Assembly (NCBI RefSeq): GCF_963678635.1
Contig: NC_087062.1
Coordinates: 80,169,200-80,233,199, forward strand
Direction of reading: 5' to 3'
Length of the DNA: 64,000 nt
DNA from: Symsagittifera roscoffensis
Taxonomy: Eukaryota > Xenacoelomorpha > Acoela > Convolutidae
Within the stretch, counting starts at the first letter, position 1, and each line of letters begins with the position of its first letter. The position numbers and the translations under genes were made by a program. The notes below the pieces were generated by a model. That model searched no databases, was not told where the DNA came from, and was given only the letters and a program-made list of their open reading frames with translations. Below are positions 1-10,440 of the stretch, one piece after another.

Positions 1-183
1 TACGAGCTCATCGAGGCATTAAAGTTTCCCGATTGTTCGTGAAATAATTTTTATCATATTGTTTTATCTTCGAAAGTGAAACTGTTTTGAGTTCTAAAAA
101 TCCAGATTACTGCTGACGCCGGTTATTTTTCAAATAACAAAGTAGCATTTTGTTATTCGAATATCCAGAGATTCTAATTCGAT

Positions 184-330
184 ATGTGGTTGTCCAGATT
201 GTTGAAACATTTGCATGATGTTTGGGCAGAGGATTGGACTCTTTTCTACTCCTCTCTCTTTGGCCCAAGTTCAGAACTGCCTCTGCTCAACTGGCTTTTT
301 ATGGTAGCTTTTGTCTGTTTTTACCTGTCT
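184..330 (+). CDS. ELO gene exon 1 (start codon, N-terminal loop, first membrane segment)
   Basis: The ATG at 184 follows an in-frame stop at 175. The encoded EDWTLFYSS, followed by a hydrophobic stretch, matches the DPR-x-DW-x-L-x-x-SP start of ELO proteins. The donor is uncertain. TCT|GTAATG at 331 is a GT donor in phase 0 and leaves a loop of normal length. The frame stays open to 387, and CAG|GCTAGG at 376 would be a GC donor, also phase 0, giving 15 more residues. I chose 330 for spacing. Confidence 0.55.
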
Positions 331-3300
331 GTAATGGCATACTGCAGATACAGGGATTCTGGATGCAACAATCAGGCTAGGAATTAATAATAATTTTTGG
401 TAACAGAAAAAAAGTAGTTTTTGATATCAAATTTATTTTTTTCCTGGTTGAAGGCTCAAAACTCGAACCTGATCCGCTGACCAGTCAAAGGTTCCCCATT
501 TGGTATTTTTAAGAACATCCAATTCCGGCCAGTATTCGGCGGCAATATATATTAATTTTGAAGGGCGGTCCGCGCCGAAAAAAAAAAGATTGTTTGATTA
601 AAACTACCCATAAACATTCCAAACACAGCAATTTTGACCCGTTTGTTTTCAAAAAGACTCTTTATACACTAGTGGACTAAATTAGGCACACATTCAAAAA
701 TTTACTCTCTAAAATGTCTGCTATCAATGCCCAATTTGGACAAAATTTCTTTCGAAAATTTTACATTGGCTAAGAGTAAATCATCAGAGCTACCATCTAT
801 GGAAGTATCAATATTTGATTTCAAAGACTTCCAAATGTAATCCGGGTCTGAAAATGTCAGTTTTTCTCATCTGCTCTAAGTTTTCCAATCCGCGTAAATA
901 AAGTAAGACAGAGCCGAGTTAAGTAAGACTATTAAACTGCTTAAATCAACTTTCTTACTGATAAAAGTTCACGTCGCATGAACAAAGTTTTTAGACCGCT
1001 TATTCGAGAAGGAGTGCACTAGATTCTAAACTTATTGCAGATGAGAAAAACTGCATTTTCAGAACCAATTTACATCGGTGAGTCTTTAAAATCAAACATT
1101 GATACCTTCAGAGATGGTACACTAGAGAACAAAATTAAGAGCAAAATCAATTTTTTTCTCTAAAGCACCTGTTTTGATGTCCATTTTGGACAATATTTAC
1201 TTTGATTTTCAGCAAAGTTTTTTCATTTACCAAGAGAAAAATCATCAGAGCTACCATCTATAATACTATCAAAAATTTGGTTTCAATGACTTACCAATGT
1301 AATCGGGGTCTGAAAATGTTAAGTTTATTTGCATCGTAGTGAAATCTTTCTTGAAAAAGCGGAGTAAAAAAGTTATTCAAGTGAGAAAATTGAAATAATC
1401 AGTGTAAAAACTTTCTTAAAGTCTGCTTTTTCTTAATTTTTCATGCGAAGTAAAAAACTTAGAGCAGATGAGGAAATCTGGCATTTTCAGACCCAAATTA
1501 CATAGGTGAGTCATTGAAACTAAATATTGACGTTAGTATGGAGGGCAGCTCTGATCTTTGGTCTTGGTCTATGTAAAAACTTTACTGAAAATCAAATGAA
1601 ATGTTGTCCAAAATTGACATTAAAAACAGGCATTTTAGATTTTTTAAAAAGCAAGAGTTTGCTCTTAATTTTTTCCTCAACAGGGATGGCTCGGAAAATC
1701 AAGAAAGGCCGATTAATTTTTCTTAACCCTTTCTCCTCGGTAAAATCCTAGAGTTGCCTTTATTTGAATTCGAGGCTTATCAGGCACTGAGAAGGCTTAG
1801 TGACTTCTGCCTCAGGATCTAAGCTATAAAAATCAAATTTTCGACTGTAAGAAATTCAAAAGATAACAAAAAACGTCCAATTTTTTTTTTGGTAAATCTC
1901 ATTTTTTTGGGAAGCTTTAATTGAGTTAGTAAGGCAGTCAGTAAGCTTAAGATGTTATAATAGCTTGAAAGACATATAACTTGGAGCTTAATCCAGTTTT
2001 CTTGACACAATGCCTCCTTTTTTCTAAAATTCCGAATCATTACCAGTTGTGCTTCAATATGTTTAACCTCACTTTACGCTCTTTTAGTTTTTTTGATACA
2101 CTTGAAAAGAACCTCAAAAATTCTTTGCAGGCTTTATTTCCTTGCGGGGACTTCGTAACGTGGTTTTTTATTCAAAGCGATGACAAGTTTGTCAGTTTTT
2201 GAAAGCTCCAAGCATACCCGGGTCGAGGTGTTTGGCTTAGGTTTCGAACTTGAAGGATGCAAAGATGCAGTTTTGTGACTGAAATTCCGCGGTCGAGATG
2301 CAATTTTAAGTCAAGCTCAAAATTGGAACACAGCCGACACCTAGGTCGAGCACAGTAGAAACTTAGATCGAGCACAGCCATAGCCCGGTCGAACCAGATT
2401 TCATGGAGCGTCAAAACTTCATAAAGGCGCACGCACGGCCTATGATCAAATTGAGACAAAACATAAATTCGAATTGGGTCGAAACGTTAAGTCAAACCGG
2501 GTGGAAACATATGATCGAAACATTTTTAACTTTGGTCGAGATTGTCGAATCGAAATTGCGTGGTCAAGCTTGATCGAAACTAAGATATTTTTGGTCGCAC
2601 CGGTTGAAACATACCTTTGTGGTTGAACTTTGTGGAAAAACAGGGGTTCGTATTTGATAGCGTTTCTTGAAACATAAAGTCAAAACCTCGACCCGGGAGC
2701 ATAGCAGCAAAGCAAAAGCACAGTCGGAACAAATGCACAGTCCAAATACAGGTAATATTTTTTTCCTCAATTTTCCCCAAGTTTTTCCCAACAGTAGATT
2801 TTTCCCAAGTTTGTTTTCCCAGCTATATCTATGAGGTTACTGCTCAACGTAACAGCCAACTCAAGGTTACAACCAACCCGACTTACCGCCAAGCGTGGTA
2901 TTTATTTGAAGCCATAATAATTGTGAATCGCAAAACAGAAAAAAAACTCCAAAAAAATTAGCTAGGATTTTCTCGAGGGGGCGCAGCTAGGATTTTCTCG
3001 AGGGAAGGGGAGGGGTGGTGATTTTCGAATATGTTGTTGACCTTTTTTTCGGTCAACAAAAACCAAAACTTTTTTCCGAGCACTCCCAGAACACTATAAA
3101 GACCCCTACTTTTGCCAATAACATTGAGCTGCAGGCAAAATTCTGGAAAAAAAAAAAACAGGTAAAAAAAAACCGTTTTTGGGCACCTTTTGGAAAATTT
3201 GGACAAAAAATAGCTTTTTTTGGCGCGCGTATCCTTCAACATTAGTGTATAATAGCGCTGAAGGCGCCTTTAGAAAAAATTTAGGGTTGGTCGACCTAAA

Positions 3301-5652
3301 TTGGATGTCATCAAATAATACCAAAGGGGGGAAGCTTTGCTTTTTACTGGTGTGGCTGGCGAATCCCTATAGATTGCCCTCTCCCGCCTCCCCCGTAAAT
3401 TCGCCCCTGATCATGGACATAGTATATAGGCAGAAAACCTGTTAAGCGCTAGACTGTCGAGAAAGTCGAGAATGCCCAGTTATGTTTATCAAAATTTTAC
3501 GTCTTAAAAATTTCTGATGTGGTTAACTCCGACACATTTTTCTCTCGATCGAGAAAATTGAGGTAGTCGAGGCACACCTCAGAGTTAACAATACATTTTG
3601 TAATACGAAACTTTGAAAAACCGATCGAGAACTGCAATTGAACTTACCAGAAGAAAAAAACACAAGCGCAGATTAGTAAAATGTATTTGCTAAATTAATG
3701 ATAATTGCACATCCACATCAATTTTAAGTTACAAAGGTTAACCAGTGCCAAAAATAGTTGATTTCACCAATTTTTTCCACTAAATCTGATTGCACTAGTG
3801 TGATTTATTTCACTAAGTCTGATTTTTCTCAACTAAACCGTTCTTCACTAAAACTGAGTTATTATTCTTGTCATAGGCACTTCCTTATTTTTTTGCGCCT
3901 GAGATATAAAGCTCATGTTTTTGTAGGTGAGAACAAACGCTACAATGAAAAAAGTGACAGGTGACTGGTGTCGGGTGGTGGCATGTCTTCACTTAATTCA
4001 CGCATCCTTCAGCGTCGCCTTGACTGCACTGTCCCTGGTGAGCTACACAGTGGCTCAGCCTCCTCTTAAAACAGAAGAATCCTCCCCCTACTTCTTCCCA
4101 TCTTCTTTGTGTGCCTCCTCTAGACCAATGGCTGCAGATAGTAAAGCACAACACCCCGCAACTTCTGCGGCTCATTGGGTTAGTTGAACGCTACCTGAAG
4201 GCGTTGTATTTGAAGGTATTCTACCCTTCGATAAATTTTGGGGAAAAAATCCGTAGGAAATAAAGGTTTGCTGAGGCTGATATGAAAAAAAAAAAAAGAA
4301 TAGATTGTTTTTTTTTTCAGCTTTCAAGTTTCATTTTTAAATCATTCTGTTGTGTTTTGATGTTTTTTCTTCATTTCTGATCACTAGCTGCAGAGTCGCA
4401 CCACATGGTTGCTGTACATCAGCAGTCTATACTCCCTGCTTGAATCGACTGTGCTAGTGGGACTGTGTGGCAAACGGCACTATAACGCACCCCTAATCCA
4501 CCTTCACCACGTGATCACTTGCACACTGGTGTGGGTGAGTGCTCAGTTTCACCCCTGTGGATACGCCCTAGTCCAGACACTACTGAGTGCACCGGTGCAT
4601 CTGCTCATGCACTCTTACTCTGCGCTGTCCGCATTTCCCAGGGCGAAACACCGAATCGGGTAAGATGGGAGCTCTTAAGGGGAAAGGGGGCCCGGAACTT
4701 ATGTTAACCATTACAATTCAGTTCTCGCATATCTGAAAAAAAGCTCAAAATTCAGTCAGTTTTTGAACAGAATAAAAGGAAGCTATCGATTGAAAATTGA
4801 AACGAATTTAGTCCTTCTGTCTTGAAAATAATCACCCCGGATAAGCTGGTGTAAATGATACGATGATTCGAAGGAACTGATTGATTGATTTCTTAGCCCC
4901 AACTTAAGTGCTATGCTATCGACTCATGTTTTGAATTGACAAACTGTGAACTTAGTTTTGAATTTCAGTGGTCGAGCCACATGATATTAAATGTGAGTCG
5001 AAGATTAGTAACAGGTGACGATTCGTTACATGCAATGATTCGTAGATATGTAACTGACGACAATGCATAGTTTTTCTAAGGGAGACAATTTGAAGCATTT
5101 TGTTTTATTGAGGGTAAAAAGTTCGCAGTCACTATCGGCTTAATGATATTAAAGCACGAAAATAAAAAGTTGACAATATTTGGCTTAGAAAATCGAAAAT
5201 TAGGCCGAGCACTTCGCGACCTGGGCGTGACATAGCTAGCAAAGCTAGTCAAAAAATCAATAAAACTTATTTATAGGACCTTGCTCCTTTGGATGAAGAG
5301 AGTTATCCCTCCTGTTCAACTGACCTCTTTTGCGTTGGGACTGTGCAGTTGTATCTATTGCACTGGGTACAAGTTAATGTACGCTGACCTCGGAACCTTC
5401 GATTCTGCCAGAAATACAAGTGATGGTGGTTCTAGAAAAGACGGAAAATCTGACATGACATTCACCGTGGCTCCCTTGCCATTTCTCTGTGCTTATATAC
5501 TTTACCTTACTATCCTTATAAGCGGTACAATATCCCTACACTGTCCGAAAGGCAACAAAAGGAACGACAAAACTGGAGATGATACAAGCATTGCTAATAG
5601 CCAGAGTTGCAGATTGGAATCGGTGGTCTCAAAACATGACAAAAGCCAGTAG
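184..5652 (+). CDS. Divergent ELO-family fatty acid elongase (ELOVL-like), four exons
   Basis: ELO proteins are ER-membrane 3-ketoacyl-CoA synthases that condense malonyl-CoA with a fatty acyl-CoA. Four exons (184-330, 3927-4178, 4388-4659, 5277-5652) join in consistent phase (0, 0, 2) to give about 348 residues, slightly longer than the usual 270-320. Family landmarks appear in order: an N-terminal EDWTLFYSS block before the first membrane segment, the WLLYISSLYSLLES block, a histidine box IHLHHV near residue 170, the PVHLLMHSY block, and WMKRVIPPVQLTSF before the last helices. The tail is hydrophilic. The usual KxxExxDT signature reads SLYSLLEST and the first His of HxxHH is Ile, so this is either a divergent elongase or one with altered activity. 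The two His that align with the catalytic pair of human ELOVL7 (173 and 204 here) are kept with the same 31-residue spacing. An in-frame TAA at 175-177 fixes the ATG at 184. Family assignment is firm. Exon 1 linkage and its donor are less certain. Confidence 0.8.
455..585 (-). repeat. Fragment of the hAT-like MITE family
   Basis: Read alongside the element at 57086-57508, this stretch shares a succession of short blocks in the same order: a GGTTCCCC/GGGTCCCC block, ACATCCA/ATATCCA, GCGGCAATATATATTAATTTTGA against GCGCCCCATATATACTAATTTTGA, and a GCGCGCC-like end. Neither terminus is preserved. Confidence 0.5.
713..1630. repeat. Array of four alternating inverted repeats (foldback-like)
   Basis: Four related units of about 120-175 bp alternate in orientation: forward 713-890, reverse 1035-1160, forward 1176-1323, reverse 1459-1630. 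Forward units share ATCATCAGAGCTACCATCTAT and GGTCTGAAAATGT. Reverse units share the complementary GCATTTTCAGA and ACAT-GGTGAGTC blocks. The array can fold into long hairpins. It resembles a foldback element or palindromic MITE relics. No ORF of note lies within it. Confidence 0.6.
2215..2700. repeat. Degenerate short-period repeat built on GGTCGA
   Basis: The hexamer GGTCGA and near forms (GATCGA, GGTTGA, GTCGAA) recur about every 20-60 bases, often followed by AAC or AGC, for example near 2220, 2291, 2342, 2366, 2387, 2476, 2512 and 2534. The spacing is irregular, so this is either a much-decayed minisatellite or a low-complexity relic. Confidence 0.4.
2974..3409 (-). mobile_element. Decayed hAT-like MITE, reversed copy
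   Basis: The right end AATTCGCCCCTG is the reverse complement of the CAGGGGCGAATT-type terminus. A degraded GAGGGGGCGCAGCTAGG lies at the left end. The interior reads as the reverse complement of the element at 57086-57508: a GGCAAAATT block, then a GGCGCGCG block, then a short TA-rich stretch and CCAAAGGGG. No 8-bp target duplication is visible, so the left end is damaged or recombined. Confidence 0.55.
3927..4178 (+). CDS. ELO gene exon 2
   Basis: The acceptor TTTTTGTAG ends at 3926 and the donor GG|GTTAGT starts at 4179. The exon encodes 84 residues in phase 0. It holds the membrane segment WCRVVACLHLIHASFSVAL, which aligns with the ELO LRxxLxxYN helix, and a luminal or cytosolic loop rich in Pro, Ser and Ala that ends before the WLLYIS block. 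The first in-frame codon is GTG, so this is read as an internal exon and not the gene start. Confidence 0.7.
4388..4659 (+). CDS. ELO gene exon 3 (catalytic core)
   Basis: The acceptor TCACTAG ends at 4387 and the donor GG|GTAAGA starts at 4660, leaving phase 2. This exon carries the YISSLYSLLES block, the histidine box IHLHH followed eight residues later by Trp as in the family, and PVHLLMHSYSALSAF, matching the NxxVHxxMYxYYxLxA motif. It is the strongest evidence for the family assignment. Confidence 0.85.
5277..5652 (+). CDS. ELO gene exon 4 (C-terminal helices and stop)
   Basis: The acceptor TTTATAG ends at 5276. The split Gly codon (GG|G) restores the frame. WMKRVIPPVQLTSF matches the ELO WKKYLTxxQLxQF block. 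Two more hydrophobic segments follow, then a Lys/Asp/Ser-rich tail. The final KHDKSQ is not a clear KKxx-type ER retrieval signal. The stop TAG is at 5650-5652. Confidence 0.8.
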
Positions 5653-5687
5653 AATCCATTGAAAAAACTTCCAGTATAAACCATAAT

Positions 5688-5693
5688 ATTAAA
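5688..5693 (+). promoter_or_regulatory. Possible polyadenylation signal of the ELO gene
   Basis: ATTAAA, the commonest variant of AATAAA, lies 36 bases after the stop codon in AT-rich DNA. Such hexamers occur by chance here, so the call is weak. Confidence 0.3.
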
Positions 5694-6009
5694 ACTCAGG
5701 CGTTTAACGCACAATTTTACATATTCAAATATCCTATCTATTCAACTGTAATTAAAAATATTGATGTTTTTTTTTCGCGTAGAAAAAAGTGTGATAACGA
5801 TAGATGGAATCAGAGATTATATTCTTTTACTACGAAATTAGTCCACTAATGGAACTATTTTTTAAAAGCTGTCTAAATGTGAGTTGTGTAAAAAAGCTCC
5901 TGTGAGTTTTCTCTGAAGTAAGTAGTCAAAATTAACGAGAAAAAACATACCCTGCGTCAAATTTTCCTCCCAATCTTTCTAAATTCACAAAGATTGATAA
6001 TACCTCTGG

Positions 6010-7130
6010 TGTTTAAAAGGAGCAGCTAGAGTTGAAGGAATACAGTATGAAAAGATAAATTAAAACTTTGTTTTCTATTCAACGAGAAAAATGTCTTGAA
6101 GTACAATCGAGTTCGAAAAGACACGCATTAGCAGGCAACTAATTAAAATTAGGTCAATTAATCTAATTAAAAACTAATTAATATCATTACAGAAATTGTA
6201 CAAAACAAAACATTCATATAAAAAAAATTAACATAGAACTTTTCCGTTACGACATCAATCTCTAAACCAAAAAACATGTTTTTTCTAAAATTCGTTTGTG
6301 CAAAACCCAACAGCTTCAAATCTTTGTCAAAAATTTCATCTCGGGCGCTTTTAAAAATCTTGATGCGAAAAATGTTTTTTCAGTAACGGTCTTTAAATGC
6401 AAAATTTTGATGCATTAGCTATACTGATCCATGAACCATTGTTCTATTGTTCTAGAGTTGTACTTTGTCTGTTATGTGAAGCACAAATAGGTTGTTAAAC
6501 ATGAAATTCTCTCTCTATCAATCTGCTTGTTTTTGGTGATTTTTACGGTTTGGTTTTTGAATTCTTCAAAAAATTTTGAGTAGGACTCGTTCCAATGGTA
6601 AAAAAATTCCAGTAACGGGCGTAATGAAAAAAACAAGGTTGAAAAATTTGAACAAACTTCATATATTGGGTTACCAAACCAATGATTGAACGTAAATCAG
6701 ATACTTTTTAAAGTTGGAAACGCTTTTAATCGAAACCGCCTTAAAAAGTAATGGTGTTACTCCTTTTTCCGAAATAGTGAACCCATACTATTTGAATTTT
6801 GTCTAGAACACGCCCATTTTCCCGGTTTCTACTGCCATATTATTGCTATCTAGTCTTTCTAGAAAATTTGCTAAAGTTGTTTGTGTTCGTCAGGAAATCT
6901 TTTTGAAGCAATTTGTCCCTGTAGCAAATTGTAATGGGTGTGTCTCTGAAAAGCGTGTCCCTTAAAAGCGTGTCCCAGTCCTGCCAAAATTTGATGGGCA
7001 TATCGCAAAATCCAAAACAACAAGTTAAAAAGAGGTATGTACTAAGAGTTTCGCACGCCCTTTACACTGAAAATTCAATGTTGGGTTGTCTTGTCGCATA
7101 ATTTGAACTGCTCGTATACGTTTCCATGTT
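6010..7130 (+). repeat. Segmental duplication, copy 1
   Basis: It shares ordered blocks with 8450-9460. Examples are AGCAGCTAGAG near 6020, a GACACGCATTAGCAGGCAACTA block near 6120, the TTTTTCAGTAACGGT block near 6380 and GGTTGTCTTGTCGCATAATT near 7085. Divergence is high with many indels, so the duplication is old. Confidence 0.5.
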
Positions 7131-7440
7131 CAAAACTACTGAACCGCTATCTGTCGATTCTCCGTACTTTTTGCTTTCAATTTCAACTAGTTTGTGGATT
7201 CCCGAAAAAATTTTTTTTCAACATCTGATCGTTTAACAGTTACAAGTTGAATGTCAAATTTTTTGATCCGACTCTCTTTCTTGCTATTACTATCGGACTA
7301 GAGAAACAGTCTTTCACGCATATAGTTAGACGGTTAAGACAACCATATGTTTTCATCTTTTCTTTTCGTTTTTTGTCACCATCCAACAAATGTAAAGAAA
7401 CTCTTCTACTTTTGGTGTATATTGGTTTAGAAAGATTATA

Positions 7441-7540
7441 AAGGAGTATGGCCCATATGCCTTCCTCGTTTGTTCTTTTTCTGATTAAAGAGCTTTTAAA
7501 GCAAAGATATGTTTGTCTCCGCTCCCAATTGATCTTTTAG
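7441..7540 (+). repeat. Direct repeat of about 100 bp, first copy (second at 8170-8275)
   Basis: Both copies contain GGCCCA-ATGC, a TTTTTCTGATTA run and the identical block ATGTTTGTCTCCGCTCCC followed by AATTGATC. They lie about 730 bp apart in the same orientation. Confidence 0.6.
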
Positions 7541-8449
7541 GTTAACATGACATTTTTCAAAAAAAGTTTGATACACATTGTCTTCCAAAACGTTCTTTGT
7601 ACCTAGACACTTTCTTTACAATTTTTTTTGCCTAATATATAATTAGATGGCCTTTGATAAAGGTGTTCTTAAAAAGAGGATTTTGATTTTTCCTTGTTAC
7701 TTTTTTCAATGATTGCTTCATTAAGGCATTTGCTGGATTTAAAATTTTGACAAGAGTCTCCGTTGGACATCATAATTTCTTTGTAAAAACGAAAAAATCC
7801 TTTATCAAATCTTGTTTAGAAACTTCGCTTGTAATATGTTCTGGCTAGCATTGAAAACGCCCCACGAGATTGCCTAAAACTATCCTAACCCTTCTGTTTT
7901 CGGCTAAGAAAGTTATAATGCTCAAAGTTATTTTTTGTTGATTTTAAGATTGCATTTTCTAAAAGAAATGACAAACTCTTTGCATGAGACAACCAATATT
8001 TCTATTGGAGATTGTTTTTCGTTAAAAAATTGTTTAATTTTGGTACCCAAGGCCAAATATAACATAAGTTTGAGCTTTTGTCTGCTTTGCAATTTTCCGT
8101 GACTCTGATTTCTCTATGCTCTTCTGTGATAGGTTTTTTCTGCGATCTCGTACTCTTTCATTACGTCTCTATTCCTGGCTCCTGGCCCACATGCTTTCCT
8201 TGTTTTTTTTTCTGATTATAGAGCTCCTTTAAGCAAAAATATGTTTGTCTCCGCTCCCAATTGATCCAACAATTTTGAAAATTTTCTTTGATAAGGTTGC
8301 TAAGTTAAATTTTTCGGTCCATTGACTCTCCTTGGGTGGTTGATTTAAGAATTTGGTTTGGACAAAAACTAAAGATTCCCTCAACTTCGAGTTAATGACT
8401 ATCCCATGATAATGGATTGTTCCATTTACTTGATTGGTTATACCACTGA

Positions 8450-9460
8450 TGTTAAAAATCAGTAGCTAGAGATAAAATATTTAATATGAATAATTGAATT
8501 CAATTGTTTCTTTTCTAATCAACTACAAAAGTGTCATTAGGTCGAATCGAAATGGAAAAGAAACGCATTGACACGTAACTATTCAAAAAAGAACGTCAAC
8601 CAAATAAAAAAAACATAAATCTCTACAGAAAAATTTCAAAACAAAAGAGTGAGATAAAAAACTTAATTTAAAAAATTCCCGTTACGATTTCAATCTTTTT
8701 GTTTGCAAACAATTTTTTTTTCATAAGCTCGATTATTCACACCATCCCCAATAATTCCATATGTTCGTCGAAAACATCATTTTATGGGCTTTTAAAAACC
8801 AAGATGCAAATTGTACTGTGATCCGCGAGTTTTTGTCCTGTTGTTCTAAAGTTTACCTTGTTTTTTATGTAGAGCATCGATCGTTTTTCTGAAATTGTTT
8901 TTGGTGAATTTTATGATTTGATTTTAGTGTTCTTCAAAAAAGTTTGAGTAGGATTTTTCCAATGGTAAGTGAATTCGTTTCAGTAACGGTTTGATGGGAA
9001 ACATAGGGTTGATAAGTTTGGATTGTTCTTTGGTTCACTAAACCAATGATTAAAGTAACTTGAAATTTTTGTCACTTTGAAAACTTTTTTGATCATAATT
9101 GCTCCAAACATCAAGGGTGCTACTCCTTTCTTTGAAATCTTGAACTCATATTACTCAGGTTTTATCTAGATCTTGCATATTTGCTACCATTTTCCTGTTA
9201 TTCAGTGTTTCTAGAAATTTCGCTAAAATTGGTTTGTTTTCGTTTACAAATGTTTTTGGTGCTTTAAAACATCCTCCATGAAGCAGCATTTCAAATGTAT
9301 GGCTTTTTAAAGCATCCCAAGACCCAATGAAACTCTATAGGCATATCACAAAGTCCAGAGATTCCAGGTACATAGAGTAAAGAGGTAAATCAGTAGTTTC
9401 GGATTCCACTAAGCAAAAACTATTTGTTTGGTTGTCTTGTCGCATAATTTGAACTGTTTA
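8450..9460 (+). repeat. Segmental duplication, copy 2
   Basis: This is the partner of 6010-7130. Matching blocks include CAGTAGCTAGAG near 8460, GAAACGCATTGACACGTAACTA near 8567 and GGTTGTCTTGTCGCATAATT near 9430. The function is unknown and no conserved reading frame runs through both copies. Confidence 0.5.
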
Positions 9461-9950
9461 AAAATAAAAGTGAACTCTTTTATTCTCGGTCTGTCTCGGT
9501 TTAAATAGGATGTAATAATGTCTGAATTGCTTTTCTGTCCGACTAAATTTTCTGAATTTTTTGAAAAAATATCTATTTTTTTTTTAAATTTTAAAATTGT
9601 TTCAGAATGTGCTTTGGACTCACAGGAAGCAAGAAGTGTCACATTGTTTGTGGGTTGCAGGCCTTGATTTTGCGCTATTTCGATCCCCAACTTCGGCGGA
9701 TTGTCAATCCCCAGAATATTTCTCTCGTGCCTCAAAATTTTTAAAATTGGAGCTTCCTTGCTGTTACATACTTTGAAATGTAAATGAGTCAAAATATTAC
9801 CAAAAAAAATTGATAGTGTTGTCTGTGAAGCAGTAATAGAGAGCTCGTATCTTCTTGTCTGCTGATGGAAAGTTCAAACAAGATTGCTAATTTTCAACTC
9901 ATGGATCCAATTTTCTTTTGAAAAGCTAACCGGACTTGCCGAGCTTACTG

Positions 9951-10440
9951 GTTGTTCCGACTTTCGATACGACTTTTTCGACTTTTTAAATAGCCATTTT
10001 TGACGGAATTTTTTATATCATTCAAAAGATATTGTTGTCCTGAACTTAATTTTGAAAAGATATTTCACCTGTGATCATTTTTCGGAAAGTTATGGGGGTT
10101 TAAAGGTTGCCATTTTGGCTAAATTGGGACAATTAACGCGCGATATATTTCGCGCTATTAACGCGTAAGCGGAGATTTAATCAGTTTTGAAATCGTTCCA
10201 AATTGGTTGAAAGAAGCTTATTTGCCATAATTGTTTTGTTACAATGAGCGAAATCTTTTCTTTTAAACTTAATATGGCGTGTGGGGGGAGGATTTCATAA
10301 AAAAATTTCAAATTTTAGAAAAAAAAATTTTTCATTTTTTTTCTTATATTTAATTTTTTTATGTTACTACTGCTCGATAAACCTGAAAAGGCAGTCGGAA
10401 CATTCAGGGCTTTGCCCTGATACGAGCAGTGTTGTTTGTC
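9951..10440 (+). repeat. Dispersed repeat family F, copy 1
   Basis: The copy starts with GTTCCGACTTTCGATACGA, contains TTTCGCGCTATTAACGCGTAAGC and ends in the hairpin-forming CAGGGCTTTGCCCTG followed by GAGCAG. A well-matched copy lies in opposite orientation at about 54668-55180, and an interrupted copy at 18021-18348 plus 24108-24330. It has no coding capacity. The class is unknown, probably a non-autonomous transposon. Confidence 0.6.

Larger units (their letters stand above)
331..3926 (+). other. Intron 1 of the ELO gene, filled with repeats
   Basis: This stretch of about 3.6 kb has no supported exon. It contains a fragment of the hAT-like MITE family (455-585), an alternating inverted-repeat array (713-1630), a GTCGA-rich degenerate repeat (2215-2700) and a second, reversed hAT-like copy (2974-3409). 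I cannot exclude a small missed exon. Confidence 0.5.
5694..9950. other. Gene-poor AT-rich DNA with a diverged segmental duplication
   Basis: I see no supported gene. Two stretches of about 1 kb, roughly 6010-7130 and 8450-9460, match in order with many substitutions. Between them lies a direct repeat of about 100 bp (7441-7540 against 8170-8275). Confidence 0.5.

Noticed and set aside
9409-9792. 127-codon open frame on the - strand
   Set aside because: No recognisable domain and no splice partner. It overlaps the end of a diverged duplication whose other copy does not keep the frame.
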